Positions 46,321-55,827 of a DNA stretch of 64,000 nt are shown here, one piece after another. The stretch spans positions 1,550,001-1,614,000 of the forward strand of contig NZ_LT906434.1 in assembly GCF_900187305.1 (NCBI RefSeq). The letters are read 5' to 3'. The stretch comes from Neisseria zoodegmatis (GTDB lineage Bacteria; Pseudomonadota; Gammaproteobacteria; Burkholderiales; Neisseriaceae). Within the stretch, counting starts at the first letter, position 1. Each line of letters opens with the position of its first letter. The position numbers and the translations under genes are program-made. The notes beneath the pieces were generated by a model, which was given only the letters and a program-made list of their open reading frames with translations, did not search any database and was not told where the DNA came from.

Positions 46321-46350
46321 ACTCAAAGCAGACAAGAAATGCCGGCGCTT

Positions 46351-47388
46351 TTAACCGAACAGTTTTTTCAAATCGGAAGATTTTTTGCGGTAAGGCAAGC
46401 GGATATCGACGCGGAAAATGCCGTCGAGCTGGCGGCTTTTAATCACGGCATCGTTGTCGTACATCAGCGCCAAACGTTCTTTCAAATTACGCAATGCCAT
46501 CGAATTTCCTTTGTGCGGCTTGGCATTTTCTTGGCTGTCGGTCGGTACATACGGGTTTTCAATGCGGATATAAATCCAGTGTTTTTGGCGGGTGGTCAAT
46601 ACCGAAATACAACCCGGTCGGTGGGTGGATTCAATACCGTGAAATACCGCATTTTCCAGCAGAGGTTGCAGCAGCAAATGAGGGGTTTCGGCATCGTCGG
46701 GCGCGTGGTGCTGCCACATCACCTGAACGCGTGTGTGCCCCATGCGGATTTGTTCGATGGCGATATATTCCTGCGCCCATTCGATTTCCTGCCCCAACGT
46801 GCTGTTTTGACTGCCGTCGCGCAGTTGGGCACGGAAAAGGTTGGCGAGGTTTTCCAGCAGCGTTTCCGCGTCGTAAGGGCGGAGCCTGATCAAACTGATG
46901 GCCGCGTTTAAGCTGTTAAACAAAAAATGCGGGCGGATACGGGCGGTGAGCGCGCTCAAACGCGCTTCCGAAAGCGAAGGCGCCAAGCTGTAACGGCGCG
47001 AAGCTTCGGTGTACATAAAGCCCAAAGCAAAAAAGTTGAACAAAAAGAAATGCTGCCAAAAATACATGCGCTCGCCGAGGATAACGTAATCGACGATGGT
47101 AAAGATAATCAGGTTGCTGATGTGCACGATAAGCACGGCAAAGCGCGATTCGGTAATGCGCGGCAAGGTGTTGGCGAGCAAATAGCCTTTAATCAGAATG
47201 GCTAATAAAGTCGGCGCGGCCCAAGCCGCGTTGTGATAAAGCTGGTCGGTATAACTTTCAGTAGAGAGGCTGATTAAAGGGAAAGCCATCAATCCGAATA
47301 TGCTGGACAAAATCAAACGCGAGATGGTGCCGAAATTCCGTAAATCAGGAAGTGCAAACCAAGATTGTATTTGGCGTATAATAGGCAT
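46351..47388 (-). CDS. LytS/AlgZ-type sensor histidine kinase (orphan)
   Basis: 345 aa. About four N-terminal transmembrane helices (ISRLILSSIFGLMAFPLISL, AAPTLLAILIKGYLLANTL, FAVLIVHISNLIIFTIVDYV, FFLFNFFALGFMYTEA) precede a His_kinase domain with the phospho-acceptor motif RIRPHFLFNSLNAAISLIRL and an ATPase part (LLLQPLLENAVFHGIE and NSMALRNLKERLALMYDND). LytTR-type response regulators usually pair with this class; none is in the window. ATG 47388, 45 bp from divergent argH; the frame upstream lies antisense to argH. Confidence 0.85.
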   Translation of the reverse strand: MPIIRQIQSWFALPDLRNFGTISRLILSSIFGLMAFPLISLSTESYTDQLYHNAAWAAPTLLAILIKGYLLANTLPRITESRFAVLIVHISNLIIFTIVDYVILGERMYFWQHFFLFNFFALGFMYTEASRRYSLAPSLSEARLSALTARIRPHFLFNSLNAAISLIRLRPYDAETLLENLANLFRAQLRDGSQNSTLGQEIEWAQEYIAIEQIRMGHTRVQVMWQHHAPDDAETPHLLLQPLLENAVFHGIESTHRPGCISVLTTRQKHWIYIRIENPYVPTDSQENAKPHKGNSMALRNLKERLALMYDNDAVIKSRQLDGIFRVDIRLPYRKKSSDLKKLFG

Positions 47389-47433
47389 CTTTACAACAAA
47401 CTCTCTAAATGCGACAACTGAGTGGATGAATTT

Positions 47434-48816
47434 ATGAATGATAATAAAACCTGGTCGGGGCGTTTTAATGAACCCGTATCCGAGCTGGTAAAAAAATATA
47501 CCGGCTCCATCGATTTCGACAAACGCTTGGCGAAGTGGGATATACAAGGCTCTCTGGCTCATGCGCAGATGCTGCAACAGGCAGGAGTATTGAGTGAGGA
47601 AGACTTAACCGCCATCCGACAGGGAATGGCCGACATTATAGCAGAAATCGAATCCGGCCGAATGGCTTGGTCGCTCGATCTCGAAGACGTACACATGAAT
47701 ATCGAACGCCGCCTGACCGACAAAATCGGCGATGCGGGCAAGCGTCTCCATACCGGCCGCAGCCGCAACGATCAGGTAGCTACCGACATCCGCTTATGGC
47801 TGCGCGACCAGATTACCGACATCCAAGCCCTCATTCGCGACCTGCAAGCCGCGTTGGTTGATTTGGCGGAAGGCAACGCCGATGTTGTGATGCCCGGTTT
47901 CACCCATCTTCAAGTAGCCCAGCCGGTAAGTTTCGGCCACCACATGCTTGCTTATGTGGAAATGTTGGGACGCGATTTCGAGCGCATGGCCGACTGCCGC
48001 AAACGCGTAAACCGTATGCCTTTGGGAGCAGCTGCGCTAGCCGGCACAACCTACCCCATCCGTCGCGAAACCACCGCCGAACTGCTCGGCTTTGAGCAAA
48101 TCTGCCAAAACTCGCTGGATGCCGTTTCCGACCGCGATTTTGCGATTGAGTTTACCGCTGCGGCCAGCCTGATTATGGTGCATTTGAGCCGCTTGAGCGA
48201 AGAATTGATTTTGTGGATGAGCCCGCGTTTCGGTTTCATCGACATCGCCGACCGCTTCTGCACCGGCTCTTCCATCATGCCGCAGAAGAAAAATCCCGAC
48301 GTGCCCGAGCTGGTACGCGGCAAATCCGGCAGAGTTATCGGCCACCTTACCGGCCTGATTATGTTGATGAAATCCCAACCTTTGGCCTACAACAAAGACA
48401 ATCAGGAAGACAAAGAACCGCTGTTTGACACGGCAGATACTTTGATTGACACCTTGCGCATTTACGCCGACATGATGCGCGGCGTAACCGTTAAACCGGA
48501 AAACATGCGCGCCGCCGTGATGCAGGGCTTTGCGACTGCTACGGATTTGGCCGACTATTTAGTGAAAAAAGGTATGCCTTTCCGCGACAGCCATGAAGTG
48601 GTTGCTTTGGCCGTGCGCCATGCCGACACACAAGGTGTGGATTTGAGCGAACTGCCGTTAAGCATCTTGCAAGGTTTCAGCGGTTTGATTGCCGAAGACG
48701 TGTACGGCGTGCTGACACCTGAAGGCAGCTTAAATGCCCGCAACCACTTGGGTGGCACCGCGCCGGAGCAAGTGCGTTTGCAGGTAAAACGCTGGCGCGA
48801 CATTTTGGCTGATTGA
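47434..48816 (+). CDS. argH: Argininosuccinate lyase
   Basis: Last step of arginine synthesis: argininosuccinate to arginine and fumarate. 460 aa: [40 protein letters not shown], and the lyase signature [23 protein letters not shown] 47434 is preferred; an in-frame GTG at 47422 is possible. Monocistronic with a strong DUS-pair terminator. Confidence 0.97.
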   Translation: MNDNKTWSGRFNEPVSELVKKYTGSIDFDKRLAKWDIQGSLAHAQMLQQAGVLSEEDLTAIRQGMADIIAEIESGRMAWSLDLEDVHMNIERRLTDKIGDAGKRLHTGRSRNDQVATDIRLWLRDQITDIQALIRDLQAALVDLAEGNADVVMPGFTHLQVAQPVSFGHHMLAYVEMLGRDFERMADCRKRVNRMPLGAAALAGTTYPIRRETTAELLGFEQICQNSLDAVSDRDFAIEFTAAASLIMVHLSRLSEELILWMSPRFGFIDIADRFCTGSSIMPQKKNPDVPELVRGKSGRVIGHLTGLIMLMKSQPLAYNKDNQEDKEPLFDTADTLIDTLRIYADMMRGVTVKPENMRAAVMQGFATATDLADYLVKKGMPFRDSHEVVALAVRHADTQGVDLSELPLSILQGFSGLIAEDVYGVLTPEGSLNARNHLGGTAPEQVRLQVKRWRDILAD

Positions 48817-48842
48817 TTTCTGAATCAATAAAGCGATAACTT

Positions 48843-48886
48843 AAAGAGGCCGTCTGAAAAATCTTTTCAGACGGCCTCTTCTTAAT
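48843..48886. terminator. DUS-pair terminator between argH and the aminotransferase gene
   Basis: AAGAGGCCGTCTGAAAA-ATC-TTTTCAGACGGCCTCTT between convergent genes. Confidence 0.8.
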
Positions 48887-48909
48887 CAAAGCTCAATCAG
48901 GCTTGAGCC

Positions 48910-50103
48910 TTACAGCACTTTCACAATGCTTTCACACAGATAACGGATGTTGTCTTCCGTGATGCCTGCCACGTTGATGCGGCCTGAACGCACGGCGTAA
49001 ATGGCAAATTCGTCTTTCAGGCGGTCAACTTGCTCCGGGCTTAAACCTGAAAACGAGAACATGCCGTTTTGTTTCACGATAAAGCTGAAATCTTGTTCCG
49101 CGCCGTATTCTTTCAGCAAATCCACGAATTTTTGGCGCATTTCTTTAATGCGGCCGCGCATTTCGTCCAGCTCGGCAATCCATTGTGCTTTCAGCGCTTC
49201 GTCTTTCAACACCAAAGCCACGGTCGAACCGCCGTGAGAAGCGGGGTTGGAATACAGGGTACGGATGATGGTTTTCACTTGGCTGAAAGCACGGTTGGCA
49301 GTTTCTTCGTCGGCAGCTACCAAAGTGAACGCGCCTACGCGCTCGTTGTACATGCCGAAGTTTTTGGAATAAGAGCTGGCTACCAGCAATTCTTTGTTCA
49401 GCTTGGCAAAGGCGCGCAAGCCGTAAGCGTCTTCTTCCAAGCCGTTGGCAAAGCCTTGGTAAGCGAAGTCAAACAGCGGCAACCAGCCTTTTTCGGCAGA
49501 CATTTTCGCCAAGGTTTCCCATTGCTCGGGGGTCGGATCGATACCGGTGGGGTTGTGGCAGCAGCCGTGCAGCAGCACCACGTCGCCTTCTTCAGCTTGG
49601 CTCAAATCTTCAATCAGGCCGTTCCAATCCAAGCCGTGGGTGTTTTTATCGTAGTAGCGGTAATCGCGGATATTGATGCCTGCGGCTTTGAAAATGGCGT
49701 TGTGGTTCGGCCAAGTGGGGGTGGAAATCCACACGTTTTTCGCACCGGTTTGGCGTTTGATAAATTCGGCAGCCACGCGCAAAGCACCGGTACCGCCCAA
49801 GCTTTGCGCGGTTTTGGCGCGTTTGGACGTAACGATTTCGCTGTCGGCACCAAACAGCAATTTTTGCGTTTGGGCGTTGTATTCGGCCACGCCGTCGATG
49901 GTCAGGTAGTTTTTGGTGTTTTCGGTTTCCAGCAGGCGTTTTTCGGCTTCTTTTACCGCTTTCACAATCGGGGTTTGGCCTTGGGCGTCTTTGTAAACGC
50001 CGATACCTAAGTTCACTTTATTTTCACGGGTCTCTGCTTTGAATGCTTCGCCCAAACCCAAAATCGGGTCGGCAGGTGCGGCTTCGATCTTATCGAAAAA
50101 CAT
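48910..50103 (-). CDS. Aspartate/aromatic amino acid aminotransferase (class I)
   Basis: PLP enzyme of the AspC/TyrB subgroup (fold type I, Ia-alpha). 397 aa starting [20 protein letters not shown], with [13 protein letters not shown], the [19 protein letters not shown] loop, [11 protein letters not shown] and the PLP lysine in [16 protein letters not shown]. The C-terminal arginine that binds the alpha-carboxylate is in [11 protein letters not shown]. Aspartate or tyrosine preference cannot be told from sequence. ATG 50103. Confidence 0.93.
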   Translation of the reverse strand: MFFDKIEAAPADPILGLGEAFKAETRENKVNLGIGVYKDAQGQTPIVKAVKEAEKRLLETENTKNYLTIDGVAEYNAQTQKLLFGADSEIVTSKRAKTAQSLGGTGALRVAAEFIKRQTGAKNVWISTPTWPNHNAIFKAAGINIRDYRYYDKNTHGLDWNGLIEDLSQAEEGDVVLLHGCCHNPTGIDPTPEQWETLAKMSAEKGWLPLFDFAYQGFANGLEEDAYGLRAFAKLNKELLVASSYSKNFGMYNERVGAFTLVAADEETANRAFSQVKTIIRTLYSNPASHGGSTVALVLKDEALKAQWIAELDEMRGRIKEMRQKFVDLLKEYGAEQDFSFIVKQNGMFSFSGLSPEQVDRLKDEFAIYAVRSGRINVAGITEDNIRYLCESIVKVL

Positions 50104-50197
50104 GGCGGTACCTTTCTACAATTAAAATGGGAAACTGATGAAGATTAGAAAATTCCAGCTATCTATCTTACGCTTTTTAACATAAGATGAAAACAAA

Positions 50198-50245
50198 AAA
50201 ACCAAGCAGGCCGTCTGAAAATTTTCAGACGGCCTGCTTGGTTTT
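50198..50245. terminator. 48-bp perfect palindrome between moaA and the aminotransferase gene
   Basis: Two 24-bp arms (AAAACCAAGCAGGCCGTCTG plus AAAA, and complement) meet without a spacer. It contains an inverted DUS pair and T-rich ends, and lies 50 bp past the moaA stop. Confidence 0.8.
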
Positions 50246-50298
50246 ATAACGGATATTACGCCATTGAAACTTGATGAAATCTCAAGCAGATTGAAACC

Positions 50299-51276
50299 TT
50301 ATCCGCCAATCATCGAAAGGTCGCGTATCAAGCCGAATTTTTTGTTGTGAAGGAAGTGATGCTCCGGTTTTTCGGCCATCAATTCGTGCAGGTGCTGCTG
50401 CAAGCCTTCGGTGTCGCCTTGTTGCAGCCATGGGCGGAGGTCGTAGGCTGTGCCGCCGAACAGGCATAAGTGCATTTTGCCTTGGGCGCTGACGCGCAAT
50501 CGGTTGCAGCTGCGGCAGAAATCTTTGCTGTACGGGGCGATAAAGCCGATGCCGCCGGCGAAATCGCGATGGCGGTATTCCCGCGCGGGGCCGGCGTGTG
50601 CTTGACGCGGTAAAAGCTGCCAGCCTTGCGCCTGCAAATCGGCTTCCAATCCTGCGGCGGAAAGGTGTTGTGCGTTGAAGAGTGAAAAATTATCGCGGGT
50701 CTGCATCAATTCGATAAAACGCAGGGTGACGGGGCGGTGGCGCACAAACTCCAATGCGTCAGCGAGCGTTCTGTCGATGTAGCGGCGCATTAATAAGGTG
50801 TTCACTTTTATCGAGTAGAAACCTTCGGCCAAAATATCGTCTAATGCGCGCAAGATATTGCGGCATTCGCGCTTGCCGGTGATTTGGTAAAACACTTCGG
50901 GGTCGAAACTGTCGATGCTGATGTTGAGTTTGTCTAAGCCTGCCGCGCGGTAGGCGGGGAAAAGTTTGGCGAGTTTGAAGGCGTTGGTGGTTAAGGCGAC
51001 GTTTTCGATTTCGGGCTGTGCTTTGCAGACGGCAATGATGTCGGCCAAATCTCGGCGCAAGGTCGGCTCTCCGCCGGTTAGACGGATTTTGCGCGTGCCG
51101 TTACGGGCGAATGTTTGCACCAGCGTTTCGATTTCGCGCAGGCTTAATTCGTCGGGTTTGGCCTTGCCTTGATAGCCGTCGGGCAGGCAATACACGCAGC
51201 GGTAGTTGCACAAATCGGTAACGGACAAACGCAGGTAAGTCAGACGGCGTTGGAAAGGGTCGGTCAGTGCGTTCAT
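50299..51276 (-). CDS. moaA: GTP 3',8-cyclase (molybdenum cofactor biosynthesis protein A)
   Basis: Radical SAM enzyme, first step of molybdopterin synthesis. 325 aa with the SAM [4Fe-4S] motif Cys23/Cys27/Cys30 (DLCNYRCVYC), IRLTGGEPTLRRDL, a second cluster (FCRSCNRLRVSAQGKMHLCL) and the C-terminal catalytic Gly-Gly (MIGG end). ATG 51276 overlaps the moeA stop by four bases (ATGA). The two Moco genes lie beside the nar genes, on the same strand. Confidence 0.97.
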   Translation of the reverse strand: MNALTDPFQRRLTYLRLSVTDLCNYRCVYCLPDGYQGKAKPDELSLREIETLVQTFARNGTRKIRLTGGEPTLRRDLADIIAVCKAQPEIENVALTTNAFKLAKLFPAYRAAGLDKLNISIDSFDPEVFYQITGKRECRNILRALDDILAEGFYSIKVNTLLMRRYIDRTLADALEFVRHRPVTLRFIELMQTRDNFSLFNAQHLSAAGLEADLQAQGWQLLPRQAHAGPAREYRHRDFAGGIGFIAPYSKDFCRSCNRLRVSAQGKMHLCLFGGTAYDLRPWLQQGDTEGLQQHLHELMAEKPEHHFLHNKKFGLIRDLSMIGG

Positions 51277-52499
51277 AAGAAAGCCTCCGTAAAAGGCTGG
51301 ACGGTTACGAGCGTGCCGGCGGGCAAATCGCCTGCCTCACACGGCAGAATCATGTAGCCGTTGGCGCGACTCACGCCCCATACGCGGTGGGAATCCTGCG
51401 CGCCGGAGGGTGCGGCCGACCAGCTTCCGTCGGCTTCTTGCTGCAAAAGCGCGCGCTGGATGTCGGTGCGGCCGGGCGATTTTTTCACGGGCTGGGTTAA
51501 GACGGCCGAAAAACGCAATGGCTGCGGCACGTCGGTTGCGCCGCACAGCAGCCACAAGGCTTCTTTGATAAACAAGTCGAAGCCCACAAAGCCGGACACG
51601 GGGTTGCCGGGCAAACCGAAATACCATGTGTTCAACATTTTGCCGAACACGAAAGGCTTTCCGGGCTTCACAGCAACTTTGTAATGATGGATGGCGCCCA
51701 AACGCAATACGGCTTCGCGAACGTAATCATAATCGCCCACGGACACGCCGCCTGAAGTAATCACCACATCGGCTTGCTGGGCGGCTTCGTCGAGCACATG
51801 CAGCACGCCTTCCAAATCGTCGGCGGCCTGCCCCAAATCGAGCACTTCCACCGGCAGCAGGTTCAGCCGCGCCATCAGCGTGTGGCGGTTGCTGTCGTAC
51901 ACTTGGTCGGATCTGCCCACCGGTGTGCCGGGTTCGTGCAGTTCGTCGCCGGTGGATAACACCGCCACTTTGATTTTGCGGTACACCGGCACTTCGCCGA
52001 CGCCCAGCGCAGCCAGCAGCATGATATCGGCCGTGCGCAGAATACGCCCAGCTTGCAGCACGGTATTGCCGATGGCGACTTCTTCGCCGCAATAGCGGAT
52101 GTTGTCGCCTGCGCGGGCGGCTTGGTTGAGCACGATGCTGTTTTCTTCGACGGTTACGTTTTCTTTCAACACCACGCACGCGCCGCCTGTCGGCACAACC
52201 GCACCGGTCATAATCCGAACGCATCCGCCTTCGGGTACATTATCTGCAAACGGTTTGCCCGCCGCCGATTCTCCCGCCACCTGCCAACGGCTGCCCGCTT
52301 CAGCTGCGGCCGGCAAAGTGTAGCCGTCCATAGCGGAAATATCGGCGCACGGAATATTCAAGGGCGACGTAATGTCTTGCGCCAAAACGCGTCCTGCGGC
52401 ACAGGCAACGGCTACGGTTTCAATCTCGGGGCGGTATTTGCTTTTATCGATATGCGCCCGAATCAGGGTTTGCAGTTCGGTAACGGATGTGAGCGACAT
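51273..52499 (-). CDS. moeA: Molybdopterin molybdenumtransferase
   Basis: Inserts molybdate into adenylylated molybdopterin. 408 aa: PCADISAMDGYTL, VRIMTGAVVPTGG, STGDELHEPGTPVG, SGGVSVGDYDYVREA and GLPGNPVSGFV are all MoeA hallmarks; a C-terminal beta-barrel domain follows. ATG 52499 with AAGGA upstream. First gene of a moeA-moaA operon. Confidence 0.96.
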   Translation of the reverse strand: MSLTSVTELQTLIRAHIDKSKYRPEIETVAVACAAGRVLAQDITSPLNIPCADISAMDGYTLPAAAEAGSRWQVAGESAAGKPFADNVPEGGCVRIMTGAVVPTGGACVVLKENVTVEENSIVLNQAARAGDNIRYCGEEVAIGNTVLQAGRILRTADIMLLAALGVGEVPVYRKIKVAVLSTGDELHEPGTPVGRSDQVYDSNRHTLMARLNLLPVEVLDLGQAADDLEGVLHVLDEAAQQADVVITSGGVSVGDYDYVREAVLRLGAIHHYKVAVKPGKPFVFGKMLNTWYFGLPGNPVSGFVGFDLFIKEALWLLCGATDVPQPLRFSAVLTQPVKKSPGRTDIQRALLQQEADGSWSAAPSGAQDSHRVWGVSRANGYMILPCEAGDLPAGTLVTVQPFTEAFL

Positions 52500-52856
52500 G
52501 GTTTATCCTTGATTGCAAAATAAAAATAACAGCGTGCGGTATGCCGGATGATATACCAAGACAGGTTGCGCTTTATATGTTTTTGGCGCAACGGCATACG
52601 GCGGTGTGATGCGGTGTGTACCCGCCCGCTTGAGAGTTTGCGGGTAATGACATCATAAGGCTGTGATAGCGCATACAGAATGCCCCTAAAGCATGAACCC
52701 AAACCGCAAAGGCATAGCCCGTATGCTACTTTGGGAGTATTTCCGCCCTATCCGAGGGATTAGTTGCCCGCTGCCGTGAAAGGTTTGCACAAGACATTAA
52801 GGCCGTCTGAAAAAGGCCGTCTGAACTTTTTCAGACGGCTTCATATACTTCATTGA
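52500..52856. promoter_or_regulatory. moeA upstream region with partial nar-type elements
   Basis: 357 bp without a gene. TTTGGGAGTAT (52730-52740) is identical to the element upstream of narH (62310-62320), and GGCATAGCCCGTAT (about 52711-52724) resembles GGCATAGCCCCGTAT upstream of narK (55689-55703). An inverted repeat GTTGCGC/GCGCAAC lies at 52565-52592. Three DUS cores lie within 52801-52840. Confidence 0.45.
52798..52845. repeat. Cluster of three DUS copies after narK2
   Basis: Two direct GCCGTCTGAA copies in tandem are followed at once by an inverted copy (TTCAGACGGC). The arrangement can form a terminator for the narK2 gene. Confidence 0.75.
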
Positions 52857-54239
52857 TCAGCACTTGGCTTCCGCACCTTTACGGGCGTAATACCACCAGT
52901 TCAACACCAAACAAATAGCATAGAAAATGATGAAGCCGATTAAAGCCGCATTCACACCGCCGGTGAGGTCGATAGACGTGCCGTAGCTTTTCGGAATAAA
53001 GAAACCGCCGTAAGCCGCAAACGCCGCCGTAAAGCCGATGACCGCCGCGCCTTCTTTGGTGGCATCGAGACGGGCTTGCTCCGCATCGACTTTGCCTTCG
53101 TCGGCAAACTTTTGATGCATGTTGAGGAAAATTACCGGCACCTGCATAAAGGTTGAACCGTTGCCGATGCCCGTCAGCGCAAACAAGGCCAAGAAGCAGG
53201 CGAAGAAGCCCCAGAAATTACCGCCCTGCCCGTTGCTCGGCAGGAAAGCGATCACACCGAACACGGCGATAATCATGCCTGCGAATACGATTTGGGTAAC
53301 GGCCGCGCCGCTTTTGATTTTATCGGAAATCCAACCGCCGAACGGACGCACCAGCGCACCCACCAACGGCCCTAAAAAGGCGTATTTCACCGGGTCGATG
53401 CCGGTAAACTGGCTTTTAATCAGCAGCGGGAAACCTGCCGCGAAGCCGATAAACGAGCCGAACGTGCCCAAATAGAGAATGCACATAATCCAGTTGTGCT
53501 TGCGGCTGAAAATGATGGCTTGGTCTTTAAAGCTGGCTTTCGCGCTGGCCAAGTCGTTCATGCCGAACCATGCCGCCAAAGTGGAAAGAATGATAAACGG
53601 CACCCAAATAAAGCCCGCATTTTGCAGCCACATTTGTTTGGTAACGTCGCCTTTGACCCAAGTTTGCGGTTCGCCGCCGAACGCACCGAAAATACCGGCG
53701 GTAATCACCAGCGGCACGACAAATTGAACGGTGGAAACGCCCAAATTACCCAAGCCCGCGTTCAAGCCCAAAGCCGTGCCTTTTTCCGCTTTGGGATAGA
53801 AAAAGCTGATATTGGCCATGCTCGACGAGAAATTGCCGCCGCCGAAGCCGCACAGCAAGGCCAACACCATCATGGTGATGTAGTCGGTATCGGGGTTTTG
53901 CACGGCGAAGCCCAAGCCGATGGCGGGCAGCAGCAGGCTGGCTGTCGATAAAGCCGTCCATTTGCGTCCGCCGAATATCGGCACCATAAACGAGTAAAAA
54001 ATACGCAGGGTCGCGCCGGAAAGCGCAGGCAGCGCCGCCAGCCAGAAAAGCTGGTTTTCGCTGTATTTAAAGCCGATATTGGGCAGGTTAACCACCGCCA
54101 CGCTCCACACCTGCCAAATGGCAAAGGCCAGCAGAAGGGCGGGAATGGAAATCCACAGGTTGCGGGTGGCGATTTTTTTACCGGTTTTCTGCCAGAATGC
54201 TTTGTCTTCCGGCTGCCAGTGTTCGATCAAATGCGACAT
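52857..54239 (-). CDS. Nitrate/nitrite transporter, NarK2-like (MFS)
   Basis: 460 aa with twelve predicted helices and the NNP-family signatures: GFGGGNFSSSMANISFFYP (first nitrate signature) and GIGNGSTFMQVPVIF (second). NarK2-type proteins exchange nitrate for nitrite. ATG 54239. It follows the narK1-like gene by about 80 bp and ends before a DUS cluster. Its neighbours are the Moco genes. Confidence 0.92.
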   Translation of the reverse strand: MSHLIEHWQPEDKAFWQKTGKKIATRNLWISIPALLLAFAIWQVWSVAVVNLPNIGFKYSENQLFWLAALPALSGATLRIFYSFMVPIFGGRKWTALSTASLLLPAIGLGFAVQNPDTDYITMMVLALLCGFGGGNFSSSMANISFFYPKAEKGTALGLNAGLGNLGVSTVQFVVPLVITAGIFGAFGGEPQTWVKGDVTKQMWLQNAGFIWVPFIILSTLAAWFGMNDLASAKASFKDQAIIFSRKHNWIMCILYLGTFGSFIGFAAGFPLLIKSQFTGIDPVKYAFLGPLVGALVRPFGGWISDKIKSGAAVTQIVFAGMIIAVFGVIAFLPSNGQGGNFWGFFACFLALFALTGIGNGSTFMQVPVIFLNMHQKFADEGKVDAEQARLDATKEGAAVIGFTAAFAAYGGFFIPKSYGTSIDLTGGVNAALIGFIIFYAICLVLNWWYYARKGAEAKC

Positions 54240-54317
54240 AACGATACTCCGTAAAAAGAAACCTGTTGAGGCCGTCTAAAAAAAACCGCTGCGCTTTCAG
54301 ACGGCCTGATATAAGGA

Positions 54318-55574
54318 TTACGACTGTTTCTGATTCAAGGCTTTCAATTCTTGGTCGCGCTTGGCTTTAAACGAGAAGTGCATCCAAATCAGCGATACGC
54401 ACACCGTGCCGTAAAGCAGCATGAACGATGTCGAACGTATGCCCGTCCAGTCTTCCAGCGCGCCGAACATAATCGGCAGCAAAAATCCGCCCATACCGCC
54501 GGCCAAGCCCACGATGCCCGATACCGCGCCGATGTTGTCGGGATAGTCGTCGGCCACGAATTTGAATACCGATGCTTTGCCCACAGCCGTTGCCACGCCC
54601 ACGGTAAACATCAGCACGGTAAACAGGGTAACGCCCAAGCCGATATGCATGCTCAAAGGGCCGTTTTTGGTTTGGATAACCAAGTCGGTTTGCGGGTAAG
54701 AAAGCAGGAAGAAGCACACCCAACACACCCACATCACCGCCCACGTTACCTTATACGCACCGAATTTGTCGGAAAGATAACCGCCGAACGCACGCAGCAC
54801 GCCGCCGGGCAGCGAGAAACACGCCGCCAGAAACGCCGCCGTTTTCAGCTCCATGCCGTATTCGCCCACATAATATTTGGTCATCCACAAGGCCAGCGCC
54901 ACATAGCCGCCGAACACCACCGAATAATATTGGCTGTAACGCAGCACGCCGGGGTCTTTCAGCAAAGCCAACTGTTCGCGCAACGTTACGCTCGACGACA
55001 CCAAATGTTTCGGATCGTGGTAGCTGGTAAACCAGAAAATCACCGCCATTGCCAGCATAATCGCCGAATATACGGTCGGCACAATCTGCCAAGTGCCGTA
55101 AGTGGTGATCAACCAAGCGGCCAAAAATTTGTTAACGGCAGAACCCGCGTTACCCGCGCCGAACACCCCCATCGCCATCCCTTGCTGATGTTTGGGAAAC
55201 CAGCGCGCCACATAAGGCGTACCCACCGAGAAAGAGCCGCCCGCCAAGCCCATCAACAGGCCGATAATCAGGAAATGCCAGTATTGGTTGGCATAGCTCA
55301 TCAAGAAAATCGCCGGTACAGAAATCGCCATCAGTGCAAACAGCACGACACGTCCGCCGTATTTATCGGTAAGAATGCCCAGCGGCACCCGAATCAGCGA
55401 GCCGGACAACACCGGCAGCGCGATCAAGATGCCGTATTGGGTTTGGTTGAAGCCCATTTCTTCCTGCACCTTGATGCCGACCACCGCCAGCATCATCCAC
55501 ACCATAAAGCACACCGTAAACGAAAGCGTGCTCGACACCAACACCGAATAGCGTTTGTAAGTTTCCGAGGCCAT
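54318..55574 (-). CDS. Nitrate transporter, NarK1-like (MFS)
   Basis: 418 aa with twelve helices: CFMVWMMLAVVGIKVQEEMG, the NNP signature GLAGGSFSVGTPYVARWFP and GLAGGMGGFLLPIMFG. It belongs to the shorter NarK1 subgroup, which takes up nitrate with protons; the next gene is of the NarK2 subgroup. ATG 55574 follows AAGGGAGGGG; the frame upstream to 55658 is not coding. The DUS-type hairpin at about 54270-54306 has one degenerate arm. Confidence 0.92.
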   Translation of the reverse strand: MASETYKRYSVLVSSTLSFTVCFMVWMMLAVVGIKVQEEMGFNQTQYGILIALPVLSGSLIRVPLGILTDKYGGRVVLFALMAISVPAIFLMSYANQYWHFLIIGLLMGLAGGSFSVGTPYVARWFPKHQQGMAMGVFGAGNAGSAVNKFLAAWLITTYGTWQIVPTVYSAIMLAMAVIFWFTSYHDPKHLVSSSVTLREQLALLKDPGVLRYSQYYSVVFGGYVALALWMTKYYVGEYGMELKTAAFLAACFSLPGGVLRAFGGYLSDKFGAYKVTWAVMWVCWVCFFLLSYPQTDLVIQTKNGPLSMHIGLGVTLFTVLMFTVGVATAVGKASVFKFVADDYPDNIGAVSGIVGLAGGMGGFLLPIMFGALEDWTGIRSTSFMLLYGTVCVSLIWMHFSFKAKRDQELKALNQKQS

Positions 55575-55756
55575 CTTGCCGCCCCTCCCTTTCTTAGTTG
55601 ATAACAAAATGAAATTTCTGCTTAATGCTACGTTACTCTCTTGGAATCTGCGGCGCATTCACTTGAAGCATCGAAGACACAAGGCATTGGCATAGCCCCG
55701 TATCCACCGAATGGGCATCGGAGTAGTTATTTAGTCGTATCTCTATTTGCCGCAAA
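55575..55756 (-). promoter_or_regulatory. narK upstream region with a nar-type motif
   Basis: The 21-bp element at 55719-55739 (core GTAGTTATTTAG on the plus strand) matches 15 of 21 positions with the one at 62299-62319 upstream of narH. It contains half-sites resembling the NarL heptamer TACYYMT. It lies about 155 bp before ATG 55574. Confidence 0.45.
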
Positions 55757-55800
55757 CACATCAGGCCGTCTGAAAAATATTTTCAGACGGCCTGATGTGC
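55757..55800. terminator. DUS-pair terminator after the Mop gene
   Basis: CACATCAGGCCGTCTGAAAA and complement, about 20-bp arms with a 3-nt loop. Confidence 0.8.
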
Positions 55801-55827
55801 CCGAATACGGTAAACGCTTACGGCAGC

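Noticed and set aside
49069-50010. 313-aa frame opposite the aminotransferase
   Set aside because: Antisense of a strongly conserved enzyme; no RBS.
54351-55601. 416-aa frame opposite narK1
   Set aside because: Antisense shadow, rich in His/Gln/Arg, no family resemblance.
55600-55760. FNR box (TTGATNNNNATCAA) upstream of narK
   Set aside because: Only half-site-like matches; no full palindrome found.
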